This document shows, in pieces, positions 48,966-56,431 of a stretch of DNA of 64,000 nt. The translations under genes and the position numbers were made by a program. Location: assembly GCA_015062685.1 (NCBI GenBank), contig SUUE01000004.1:79242-143241 (forward strand), written 5' to 3'. The DNA comes from Coriobacteriaceae bacterium. Its GTDB lineage: Bacteria > Actinomycetota > Coriobacteriia > Coriobacteriales > Eggerthellaceae. The stretch's first letter is position 1. Every line of letters begins with the position of its first letter. The notes beneath the pieces are model-generated. The model was given only the letters and a program-made list of their open reading frames with translations. It had not been told where the DNA came from and did not search any database.

Positions 48966-49691
48966 ATGAGCAACGTATTCGCAGCGGTTCTGGCGGGCGG
49001 CATGGGCACCCGCATGGGTAACCCCGACAAGCCGAAGCAGTTCTGGGACCTTGCCGGCAAGCCCGTCATCGTGCACACGGTGGAGAAGTTCTGCCTCGTG
49101 AGCGACTTCGCGAAGGTGATCGTGCCCGTTCCCGAGACGTGGGTCAACCAGACGCGCGACGTGATGGCGCGCTACCTGCCGGCGTTCACTGGCAAGATCG
49201 ATGTGATCGCGGGCGGCGAGGACCGCAACGGCTCCATCATGAACGCTATCGCGCACATCGAGCAGCTCGGTGCGCTCGACGACGACACGCTCATCGTCAC
49301 GCACGACGCGGTGCGCCCGTTCGTGAGCTACCGCATCATCAAGGAGAATATCGAGGCCGCGCGCAGCACGGGCGCGTGCGACACCGTCATCCCCGCGACG
49401 GACACCATCGTCCACAGCGTGGACGGCCAGGTGATCGCGTCCATCCCGCCGCGCGCGGAGCACTACCAGGGGCAGACGCCGCAGTCGTTCAACGCACTCA
49501 TGCTGCGCGAGCTGTTCGAGGCGCTGCCAGAAGGGGAGCGCGCCGTGCTCACCGACGCGTGCGGCATCTGCGTCAAGGCCGGTCGTCCTGTCGCGCTCGT
49601 AACCGGCGACGTGGCAAACATGAAGCTCACCTACACCGCCGACATGCGCATCGCGCGCGCCATGATGGAAGACGGGGAAGCCGATGCTTAA
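48966..49691 (+). CDS. tarI: Ribitol-5-phosphate cytidylyltransferase (TarI-like; IspD paralogue)
   Basis: A 241-residue IspD/TarI-fold enzyme: AAVLAGGMGTRMGNPDKPKQF at the N-terminus, THDAVRPFVSYRII, DTIVHSVDG and QTPQSFNALML. IspD and TarI are close relatives; because a TarJ-like dehydrogenase overlaps its 3' end and a TagF/TarL-like transferase follows, CDP-ribitol formation is favoured over MEP-pathway IspD. The ATG at 48966 follows TAGGAGGACC. Confidence 0.85.
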   Translation: MSNVFAAVLAGGMGTRMGNPDKPKQFWDLAGKPVIVHTVEKFCLVSDFAKVIVPVPETWVNQTRDVMARYLPAFTGKIDVIAGGEDRNGSIMNAIAHIEQLGALDDDTLIVTHDAVRPFVSYRIIKENIEAARSTGACDTVIPATDTIVHSVDGQVIASIPPRAEHYQGQTPQSFNALMLRELFEALPEGERAVLTDACGICVKAGRPVALVTGDVANMKLTYTADMRIARAMMEDGEADA

Positions 49692-50709
49692 TCGCGTGTA
49701 TCGCCTGGTTGCGCCGCGCACCGTCGAGCCGGTCGAGACTCACGTCGAGATTGCGGCGGATTCGGTGGTCGTGCGCCCGACGCACCTGTCCATCTGCAAC
49801 GCCGACCAGCGTTACTACCAGGGGCGACGTGCGGCCAGTGTTATGGCGCAGAAGCTTCCTATGGCGCTTATCCACGAGGGCATCGGCGAGGTCGTTTACG
49901 ACGCAAGCGGTAAGTTCAAGCCCGGCCAGCGTGTCGTAATGGTTCCTAATGCCCCCGTCGAAACCGACCCCTACATCGCTGAGAACTACCTGCGCTCGAG
50001 CCGCTTCTGCGGCAGCGGCTTCGACGGCTTCATGCAGGAACTCTGCGTCCTGCCGCCCGAGCGCGTACTGCCTCTGCCCGAGGGTCTCGACAGCAATGTC
50101 GCTGCCTTCACCGAGCTCGTGAGCGTCATCGTCCACGCTGTTTCTCGCTTCGAGGCCACCGCGCACGACTGGCGTGAGACCATCGGCGTATGGGGCGACG
50201 GCAACGTGGGATATCTCATTTCTCTCATTTTGCGCGCAGAGTATCCAAATGCGCGCATTGTCGTGGTTGGCCGCAACAATTACAAGCTTGCCGACTTCAC
50301 GTTTGCGAACGAGACGTACCTGTCGAGTGATCTCCCGGCAGGCTTGTTGATAGATCATGCCTTCGAATGCTGCGGGGGAGAGGGTTCTGCTCATGCCATC
50401 CAGCAGATCATCGACGTCATCCGCCCCGAGGGTACGATCGCGCTGCTTGGCGTGACGGAAAACCCAGTGCCTATCGACACACGCATGGCGCTCGAGAAGG
50501 GCCTGCGCCTCATCGGTAGCAGCCGCAGCGGCCGCGTTGATTTCGAGCGCACGCTAGCTCTCTACGGACAGCACCCCGCGATTCCAAAATACCTTGAGTC
50601 CCTCGTAAGCTGCGTCGTTTCCGTAGGCGAGGTTCGAGATATAACCGCCGCTTTTGAGGCCGATGCTCGCAAGCCCATGGGCAAAACCATTATGGAGTGG
50701 AATGTTTAA
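49684..50709 (+). CDS. tarJ: Ribitol-5-phosphate dehydrogenase-like (TarJ), zinc-type alcohol dehydrogenase
   Basis: A 341-residue medium-chain dehydrogenase: SICNADQRYYQG (zinc Cys/Asp), ALIHEGIGEV (zinc His-Glu), IGVWGDGNVGYLISL as nucleotide-binding loop, and IALLGVTE. TarJ reduces ribulose 5-phosphate to ribitol 5-phosphate with NADPH and works in a complex with TarI. It overlaps the tarI-like gene by 8 bases. The best identification rests on sequence style plus that pairing. Confidence 0.85.
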   Translation: MLNRVYRLVAPRTVEPVETHVEIAADSVVVRPTHLSICNADQRYYQGRRAASVMAQKLPMALIHEGIGEVVYDASGKFKPGQRVVMVPNAPVETDPYIAENYLRSSRFCGSGFDGFMQELCVLPPERVLPLPEGLDSNVAAFTELVSVIVHAVSRFEATAHDWRETIGVWGDGNVGYLISLILRAEYPNARIVVVGRNNYKLADFTFANETYLSSDLPAGLLIDHAFECCGGEGSAHAIQQIIDVIRPEGTIALLGVTENPVPIDTRMALEKGLRLIGSSRSGRVDFERTLALYGQHPAIPKYLESLVSCVVSVGEVRDITAAFEADARKPMGKTIMEWNV

Positions 50710-51874
50710 GAGAGCGCTCGTCTCCCTTGCGCGTAACGCGTCTTATGACGTGCTGGTTCCGCTTGCTTACTGGCGTGCTGCCACCCAACCCGTCGACCCC
50801 CGCAAGGTCGTCTTCGTCATCGAAAAGGGCGACACCATCCCGAGCGCCTACTCGGTCATGCTTCCGTACCTGCGCGACGTCATCGGCATGGACGTGCGCG
50901 TTCATATCATCGGCTTCAACGAAGGCATCGGTCGCGCCGAGCATTTGCGCCGCAGTATGGCCCTCGCTCGCGCGGCCGCCACCGCCAGCGTGGTCTTCCT
51001 GGATGATGCCTCTCGAGAGATCAGCTGCCTGCCGTTGCGTCCCGAGACACGCGTCGTGCAACTCTGGCACGCTTGCGGTGCCTTCAAGAAGTGGGGCGCG
51101 AGTACTGAGGGTCTCCGTTTCGGCCATACCCTAAAGCAAGTGAAGAGGCATCCCTTCTATGCCAATCTGAGCTTAGTAACGGTAAGTAGCCCCGAGGTTG
51201 AATGGGCCTACCGCGAGGCCATGCTCCTCGAAGAGTCGCCCGAGGTAGTGCAACCCCTCGGCGTCAGTCGCACCGACGTCTTCTTCGACGATGCCTTCAT
51301 CGAGCAGTCGTTCCATAGCCTTTACGAGCAGGTTCCGCAGGCAATGGGGAAGCGGGTTCTTCTCTACGCGCCGACGTTCCGGGGTGATATCGAGGGAGCT
51401 GAGGCGCCTGATGCGCTAGATATCGCGCAGCTGGCAAGTGAGCTGGGGGAGGACTGGGTGCTCCTAATTAACCACCACCCATTCGTGAAGAGTCGCCCCG
51501 TCATACCCGCTGGCTACGAGAGCTTCGCTTTCGACGTCACCGGAGAGCTCCCTATCAATCAGCTCCTCACAACCGCCGACGCCCTCGTAACCGACTATTC
51601 ATCGGTAGTCTTCGAATACTCCCTCACCAACCGTCCCATTTGTTTCTTCGCCTACGATCTCGAAGACTACGACGATTGGCGCGGCTTCTACTACCCCTAC
51701 GAAGAAATGACCCCCGGCCCCGTCGTCCGCACCACCGCCGAAGTTGCCGCCTTCGTTCGCGACACCGCAACTGCTTTCGACGACACCGAGGTCCGCACCT
51801 TCCGCAACCGCTTCATGTCCTCCTGCGACGGCCATTCCACCCAACGCATCTGGCAAGCCATTAGCTCTCTGTAA
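50702..51874 (+). CDS. CDP-glycerol/CDP-ribitol glycerophosphotransferase-family enzyme (TagF/TarL-like)
   Basis: A 390-residue teichoic acid polymerase/primase-type transferase. The diagnostic C-terminal motifs are LLYAPTFRGD, LLINHHPFVKSR, TTADALVTDYSSVVFEY and RPICFFAYDLEDYDDWRGFYYPYEEM. The N-terminal ~110 residues form the membrane-associating lobe. The ATG at 50702 overlaps the end of tarJ by 8 bases and follows GGAGTGGA; an in-frame ATG 16 codons upstream lacks a ribosome site. With CDP-ribitol from the two preceding genes it probably adds ribitol phosphate units to a wall polymer. It is the last gene of the core region before the low-GC block. Confidence 0.88.
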   Translation: MFKRALVSLARNASYDVLVPLAYWRAATQPVDPRKVVFVIEKGDTIPSAYSVMLPYLRDVIGMDVRVHIIGFNEGIGRAEHLRRSMALARAAATASVVFLDDASREISCLPLRPETRVVQLWHACGAFKKWGASTEGLRFGHTLKQVKRHPFYANLSLVTVSSPEVEWAYREAMLLEESPEVVQPLGVSRTDVFFDDAFIEQSFHSLYEQVPQAMGKRVLLYAPTFRGDIEGAEAPDALDIAQLASELGEDWVLLINHHPFVKSRPVIPAGYESFAFDVTGELPINQLLTTADALVTDYSSVVFEYSLTNRPICFFAYDLEDYDDWRGFYYPYEEMTPGPVVRTTAEVAAFVRDTATAFDDTEVRTFRNRFMSSCDGHSTQRIWQAISSL

Positions 51875-51897
51875 TGCCGGGCCTCACATTCCTTCCC

Positions 51898-51920
51898 GTA
51901 GGGGCGCGCTCCGCGCGTCC
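51898..51920 (+). repeat. GTAGGGGCG type 2 repeat, last copy in the window
   Basis: It lies between the TagF/TarL-like gene and the first island gene. None of the core repeats was found after it, so it marks the junction between core and accessory DNA. Confidence 0.88.
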
Positions 51921-51931
51921 TCAACCAAGGA

Positions 51932-52741
51932 CTACTGTGCGGGTACGATCCAACTGGCTTCTGGTTTGACGACAAGGCGAGCGTTGCTGTACGCCATTTC
52001 AAGCGTCAAGCACGTTCGAGCCGAGTAATAGGTGTCATACCTTTTAATCGCAAGGGCTAATTCGGGTTCTTCGGAGGTGAGGCAGAGCGGCAGCAGCAGT
52101 TGTATTCCGCCGCGATAGTATTGAGGCACTGCCACCGTGTAGTTTGCTGCGGCTCTTCTCTCCGCCTCCTTAACGGCTCCTTCAAAGACACGGTGAAGCA
52201 TCAGCTTCTTGCTGGGATCCTGCAATTCGACTGGCAGTCGGGAAACGTTGTTCTGGTCTGTAAGGATGTGATCCTTATTCACGCGGATAGGAAGCCGATT
52301 ATCATAAATCAGCTCTGACGGATTGTCGTATATTCTTGGGCGGTCTGGTAGCTCAGATATGCTCTGCAATTGCACCGCCGAGCTTTTGAAGAAGCCCTGG
52401 AGGAACCAGTCTTGACGGGCGTTCTTGACCTTATTTTTTTCGAACAGCATGAATATGTCTTCGTAGTTCGCGGTATATAAACCGGTGTTCATGCAGGCGA
52501 AGCCCTTTTCAAATAGCAAGCTATCTCGGGCGATGCCGTTATCGTTAAGGTCTTCGCTAACCTTCTTGAAGAGGTAGTTAACGTAGTTACGAAGAATGGC
52601 GTTGTCCGGACCCCAGTTTTCGGGAGCTGCAATGCTTGCCAAGTCGTTAATGTAGTCGTTAAACGACTTGTTCCTGGAAGGGTCGGTTTTGCTGTCAATC
52701 ATGCAGAATGCAAAATCGAATAGTTTTGTAGGTATCGCCAT
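51932..52741 (-). CDS. DUF3825 domain protein
   Basis: A 269-residue protein matching DUF3825: an FDFAFCMIDSK N-terminus, the characteristic FACMNTGLYTANYEDIFMLFEKN (about 88-110), then LPDRPRIYDNPSELIYD and a region with HI and RLPVEL (~150-175). DUF3825 proteins are of unknown function and occur in variable or defence-type regions; RNA or nucleotide-related roles have been suggested only by context. The start at 52741 follows AAGGAAGGCGGGG on the minus strand. GC content drops here compared with the tar genes. Confidence 0.75.
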   Translation of the reverse strand: MAIPTKLFDFAFCMIDSKTDPSRNKSFNDYINDLASIAAPENWGPDNAILRNYVNYLFKKVSEDLNDNGIARDSLLFEKGFACMNTGLYTANYEDIFMLFEKNKVKNARQDWFLQGFFKSSAVQLQSISELPDRPRIYDNPSELIYDNRLPIRVNKDHILTDQNNVSRLPVELQDPSKKLMLHRVFEGAVKEAERRAAANYTVAVPQYYRGGIQLLLPLCLTSEEPELALAIKRYDTYYSARTCLTLEMAYSNARLVVKPEASWIVPAQ

Positions 52742-52755
52742 AACCCCGCCTTCCT

Positions 52756-52866
52756 TTGATTTGCTCCAAGCTTGCTGTTATAATTAGCGTTCGTCGGTAG
52801 AGAAAAACTCTGCTGGCAAACATATTTTGTGATTGAAGGGAGGGCCTACGGGCTCTCCCTTCGTTT
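52756..52866 (+). ncRNA. Candidate small RNA gene (promoter, ~78-nt transcript, terminator hairpin)
   Basis: A near-consensus promoter TTGATT (52756-52761), 17-bp spacer, TATAAT (52779-52784) is followed about 50 bp later by a hairpin GAAGGGAGGGCC/GGCTCTCCCTTC with loop TACG (52835-52862) and GTTTGT. The RNA would start near 52791 and contain a second small hairpin AGAG-AAAAA-CTCT. The strand is opposite to both flanking genes. No useful ORF is present. Bases 52867-52995 show nothing definite. Confidence 0.45.
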
Positions 52867-52995
52867 GTCACACAGTAGCTGCATTATCCCCATGAATCGC
52901 TCTGGGTTACTCAACTATGAGCGTATCAACTAGAATTACAAATGCTGAGGTTTTGTGTTTGGCCCAACTTGCTAGGTGTGTTTGAATGAACGCCG

Positions 52996-54027
52996 TCAAT
53001 TCAATTCATCAGACTCCAGCAAGAGTCGTTCGATGCTTTCTAAGGCTTCAGTCTTTTCCGGCTCAATCTCAAGAAGCCTGGTCCGTATCATCTTAATATC
53101 GTTTTCAAGAGCGAGGGGAAGGAGCGTACTGGCTTGCAGCCTATAGGCGCGATCCAGTGAGTAGAGGGGATAGCGGTCGTCGTTGGCGACGCGCCAGATT
53201 ATGCAATTATAATTACCGATTTCCTTTTTCGCCGTAGCCGTCGGGGTCCATTTCCAAAGGCTTCTTTTGATCAAGAGAAGGAATTCGAAATAGAGCGCGC
53301 AGATTGTTGACTTGTATGAGTTTAAGGTCCCCGCAACCGAAATCCATGGCAAGAGGTTTGCGGCAAGCCGTTCATTGTAGAAGTCAATTAATCTTTGTTT
53401 CAACGACGGTTTGATGCGATCCATTTGCAAGAGACCAGCTTCGAGGTTGATCGCAAAACCAACAACGTTTTCTTTGTAGTCAAAATTCACGGTGCTTAGA
53501 GCCACGAAACTATGTTCTACGATGTTGCGCAAATCGTAGCAAAGTGCGTATGACAGGCTACTATCATAGAATGTCTTGGTTGCGCCTTTCCAGTAAACCC
53601 ATTCGGGTGATTCTTTGCCGAAAACATCATTAATTGCCTTCTCGATGCTGTCGATCAGGCGTCTACCAGAAACGATTGCGTCATACACTAAGCCAGAAAC
53701 GTTCGCGTAAACTTGGGGTAGTGTTTTTGGAGTTGCCGGAACTCGGCCGTCTTCGGCCAAATCGTAGTTGCTTGTTAAATACTCGATGCTATTCAAGAAG
53801 CTGGTGATCATAAGGCGCAATTGGATCAAGGTATTGTTCAGAATTGCGTGTTGCTTTAGCTCCTCGAAAACAGTATCAGTTGGATGAACGCTTGAGCAGA
53901 TGAGAACTTCTGCGGACAAGTTGCCATAGCTTGTGCCGTAGTAGCAATCGATGAGGTTTTCTTTCTCGATTTCGCGCCAGCCGCCTATCAATGGGGAGAA
54001 GAACCTCGTTATTGTTTCATCTGGCAT
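52996..54027 (-). CDS. Helical protein with HEPN-type RNx3H motif
   Basis: A 343-residue, mostly helical, soluble protein of no family I can name. Residues 167-172 read RNIVEH, the R-N-x3-H motif of HEPN ribonucleases, within YDLRNIVEHSFVAL, preceded by a helix-rich stretch (RLMITSFLNSIEYL, RRLIDSIEKAIND), the layout expected of a HEPN domain. The start at 54027 follows CGGAGACAC; the open frame extends 24 codons upstream without a better site. It lies 254 bp upstream of the DUF3825 gene on the same strand. Role inferred: RNase effector or toxin-like part of a defence system. Confidence 0.6.
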   Translation of the reverse strand: MPDETITRFFSPLIGGWREIEKENLIDCYYGTSYGNLSAEVLICSSVHPTDTVFEELKQHAILNNTLIQLRLMITSFLNSIEYLTSNYDLAEDGRVPATPKTLPQVYANVSGLVYDAIVSGRRLIDSIEKAINDVFGKESPEWVYWKGATKTFYDSSLSYALCYDLRNIVEHSFVALSTVNFDYKENVVGFAINLEAGLLQMDRIKPSLKQRLIDFYNERLAANLLPWISVAGTLNSYKSTICALYFEFLLLIKRSLWKWTPTATAKKEIGNYNCIIWRVANDDRYPLYSLDRAYRLQASTLLPLALENDIKMIRTRLLEIEPEKTEALESIERLLLESDELN

Positions 54028-54067
54028 GTGTCTCCGATTGGTTAAGTTGCTATTGCTCCATGATTCT

Positions 54068-54274
54068 TCAGAGCTGCAACGGCAGCTGCTCCGAGGCATC
54101 GGTCAGGCGTTCCAGGCGCCGGCACCCGTTCCGAGCCGTCGACGCCCCTAGATTATACGGTACGTCCCCCAACTCGCCGCCATCTAACGTTTCGGGATGG
54201 GCAATCGGGAGGACGACGACCGCGTCGTCGTAGACCGTGGCGAACGTACGGCGTCTATAGTAATCATGCGTCAT
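54068..54274 (-). pseudogene. Unidentified gene fragment
   Basis: A 68-codon frame starting MTHDYYRRRTFATVYDD that stays open upstream to about 54330 without a start. Its base composition is richer in GC than the flanking island genes. I do not recognise it; it may be a remnant left by insertion of the neighbouring genes. Between it and the next fragment (54331-54520) there are only a short ATG frame (54426-54479) and a GAACCGT/ACGGTTC hairpin (54496-54516). Confidence 0.3.
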
Positions 54275-54520
54275 GAAGATCGCGAGCTCGAACAGATGCG
54301 CGTGCTTGCGTGGGGGCCGTAGGCGCTAAGCGGTGAGCCCCGGCTTGAGAGTCAGCAGCCTAGCCACGTATAGGGATAGCGAAACGGATCCAAATGTAGT
54401 GTTGTAGATTGATGGGACGGTGCGCATGTTTGAAAACGAGATTGACGCTGCGCATGCACAAGAGGAGCGAGAAGCTTAAGAATCCTTCCTAGATGGAACC
54501 GTAACACTGACGGTTCGTTT

Positions 54521-54790
54521 GAGCTCCCTTTCGAACGTTATGTATGTCTCGAACGCTCGTTTAAGCAGCGCCGACGACGCATGGAGTTATGCCCCGATTG
54601 GCGTGCAATACTCAGCATATATAGTTACGCTTCCTATCCATTTTCCCTTCAGGGCTTCCAGTCGCTTTCGAGGCCGAATGAAATTATCGCATTCGCTTCG
54701 TTTGCCTTCGGTCGAATCGGTGTTCCGTTCTTTCTGTTCATGATTGGTTTTCTGATGCTAGATCAGTGCAATTGGGAAAGGCATCATCTT
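54521..54790 (+). pseudogene. Possible acyltransferase 3 (membrane) gene fragment
   Basis: The plus frame contains FASFAFGRIGVPFFLFMIGFLML, which resembles the second helix of acyltransferase 3/OafA proteins (GRIGVPLFF...SG). The frame opens without a credible start and then runs into antisense of the Shedu gene, so only a piece is present. It would fit decay of a surface-polysaccharide gene of the adjacent wall-polymer locus. Confidence 0.4.
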
Positions 54791-54871
54791 GAATACGAGA
54801 GGCGTCTAATTAGCCTATCGGGAAGCCTTATTCCGATTTTGGTAAGGCATGCTCGAGTTTTGATAAAGCAA

Positions 54872-56182
54872 CTAGGCGCCAAGGTCTTGTTCAAGAGAGG
54901 AAATGATTCGCTGAAAGCGGTCGCGCAAATCGTTGTAGGTGATGATATCTACAATGCGAGAGTAGTGACGCCTGATCAAATCGAAATCATAGGCCTCCCT
55001 TTCTGTGAATCCTGATCTCTCGTCATTGCCTTTGCAATAGCCGATGATCAACAATCCGCGGGGATTCAGGAATCTAAGTTTGTCCAGGTTCTCCGGAAGC
55101 TCGTCTTTGTAGCGGCTGTATAGCTCTTTCTCGCCATCGATGCCCCAATTAAGCAGATTGTTTATATATTTCTCAATTTGCATTACACCGCCAGTCAGCT
55201 CTTTTGCTGCGATGTAGTTATCCCGGTAGGTTCTTTTGCGTATGAGGCTGCTCTTCGGAAATGCTTTCTTGATTTCTAACACGTCTATATTGCCTCTTGC
55301 GTCCGCGAGGAGGAAATCAATGAATCGGTGGCTATGGCTGGGGTCAATACGGTCTGGGATTTGAATGTCTGCTTTGGCAAACACGTATTGGGGGAATATG
55401 ATTTTCAGTATCGGATAAATCGAATCCCTCCACTCTCTTTCGGGCACTGCGGATGGGTTCGTGTTTTCGAGCAGATAATCTAGTTGGCTAAGGCCGTATT
55501 GCATTAATTCAAGTTGCTGGGCTGCAATCAGCTCGTTCGTCGGATTGCCACGAGAGTGTGCTCTTCCAGCTCTGGCTGTCTTCCTTGTCATGTATCGGCT
55601 GTAGTCTTGTTCAAAGTCGCGTGAGGTGTCGAAGTATTCTCCTACAAGTTGAGCCGTACGATAATCTGCGTATCGCTTGAACTCGTAGCTAGTGGGGAGG
55701 TTGTTGACGAGCTCGTTAAACGCCTCTTCGGGCATAGCGTCTTCGTGCGGCCCGCCGATTATGACATTTTTCTCATCGGGGTCTAAGACTTTTGCGATAT
55801 GTCCGAAAACAGAAGCTTTCCATCTTGCTGGGCCGGCTCCGAAGTGCTTCGTTGAAATACGCATATCGGTGCTCAGGTAGACATCAAAGGGGATTCTTAG
55901 TTTCCGTCCCTCAACGAAGTAGTAGGGCGCTTCGTTTTTGGTAGCGCCAAGTAAGAAAATATATTGTTCTTCGAATTCAGCATCGATGAGATCGGATTGC
56001 GAGAATTCAAATACTCCGCCCCAAAGGCTTATCGGCCACGGATTGTTTGCAGGCTGCTGCGTATTACTGGTGTCGTAGTCGTAGTCGGGCGCGATGCCAA
56101 TGCGCTCGCCGAGCCAATCTTGCATTTCGGGGTGGTAGATAAGGCGTATTTCGCTTTCGGTTTGATGGAATCTGATGCTCAT
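54872..56182 (-). CDS. sduA: Shedu family (DUF4263) anti-phage nuclease, SduA-like
   Basis: A 436-residue protein. The C-terminal half is a DUF4263/Shedu nuclease domain: ILKIIFPQYVFAKADIQI, RFIDFLLADARGNIDVLEIKKAF with the PD-(D/E)xK residues Asp289, Glu303 and Lys305, then IAAKELTGGVMQIEKYI. The N-terminal ~200 residues form the extra domain that varies among Shedu proteins and may sense phage. Shedu proteins act alone as DNA nucleases against phage. The start at 56182 follows CGAGGAGCCCGC. It is divergent from the SMEK-STAND gene, with 123 bp to the small ORF and 245 bp to the ATPase start, so the two could share regulation. Confidence 0.87.
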   Translation of the reverse strand: MSIRFHQTESEIRLIYHPEMQDWLGERIGIAPDYDYDTSNTQQPANNPWPISLWGGVFEFSQSDLIDAEFEEQYIFLLGATKNEAPYYFVEGRKLRIPFDVYLSTDMRISTKHFGAGPARWKASVFGHIAKVLDPDEKNVIIGGPHEDAMPEEAFNELVNNLPTSYEFKRYADYRTAQLVGEYFDTSRDFEQDYSRYMTRKTARAGRAHSRGNPTNELIAAQQLELMQYGLSQLDYLLENTNPSAVPEREWRDSIYPILKIIFPQYVFAKADIQIPDRIDPSHSHRFIDFLLADARGNIDVLEIKKAFPKSSLIRKRTYRDNYIAAKELTGGVMQIEKYINNLLNWGIDGEKELYSRYKDELPENLDKLRFLNPRGLLIIGYCKGNDERSGFTEREAYDFDLIRRHYSRIVDIITYNDLRDRFQRIISSLEQDLGA

Positions 56183-56305
56183 TGCGGGCTCCTCGGGGTC
56201 ATTATTGTTCGCGAACGGCGTGATCGTATCCATAAAGAATCGCGGCTGCAATTATCCTTCATCAATTTGAAATTACGTTCTTGATTTAATGCGTGGAGGC
56301 CAACG

Positions 56306-56431
56306 ATGGTCTTATCGTTATTCGTGATGATTGCCATTCGAAGCCGACGATATACTTGCATAGAAGTCGGGTTGGTGGTTGTTTTTTTGCGGAGGCGCTG
56401 GAAGTCTGTCGTCCAAGGAGTGGCGGGATGA
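56306..56431 (+). CDS. Small ORF overlapping the start of the STAND gene
   Basis: A 41-codon ORF, MVLSLFVMIAIRSRRY...SVVQGVAG, with an ideal ribosome site GGAGG six bases before its ATG. Its TGA overlaps the ATG of the STAND gene (ATGA at 56428-56431), the usual form of translational coupling. The peptide has two short hydrophobic stretches split by arginines. It could be a regulatory leader, a small membrane partner or chance. A TATACT at 56351 inside it could instead be the -10 of a promoter for the STAND gene alone. Confidence 0.4.
   Translation: MVLSLFVMIAIRSRRYTCIEVGLVVVFLRRRWKSVVQGVAG

Noticed and set aside
48966-49691. Assignment as IspD of the MEP isoprenoid pathway
   Set aside because: Not excluded by sequence alone, but the overlap with a TarJ-like dehydrogenase and the following TagF/TarL-like gene make the ribitol-5-phosphate enzyme more likely.
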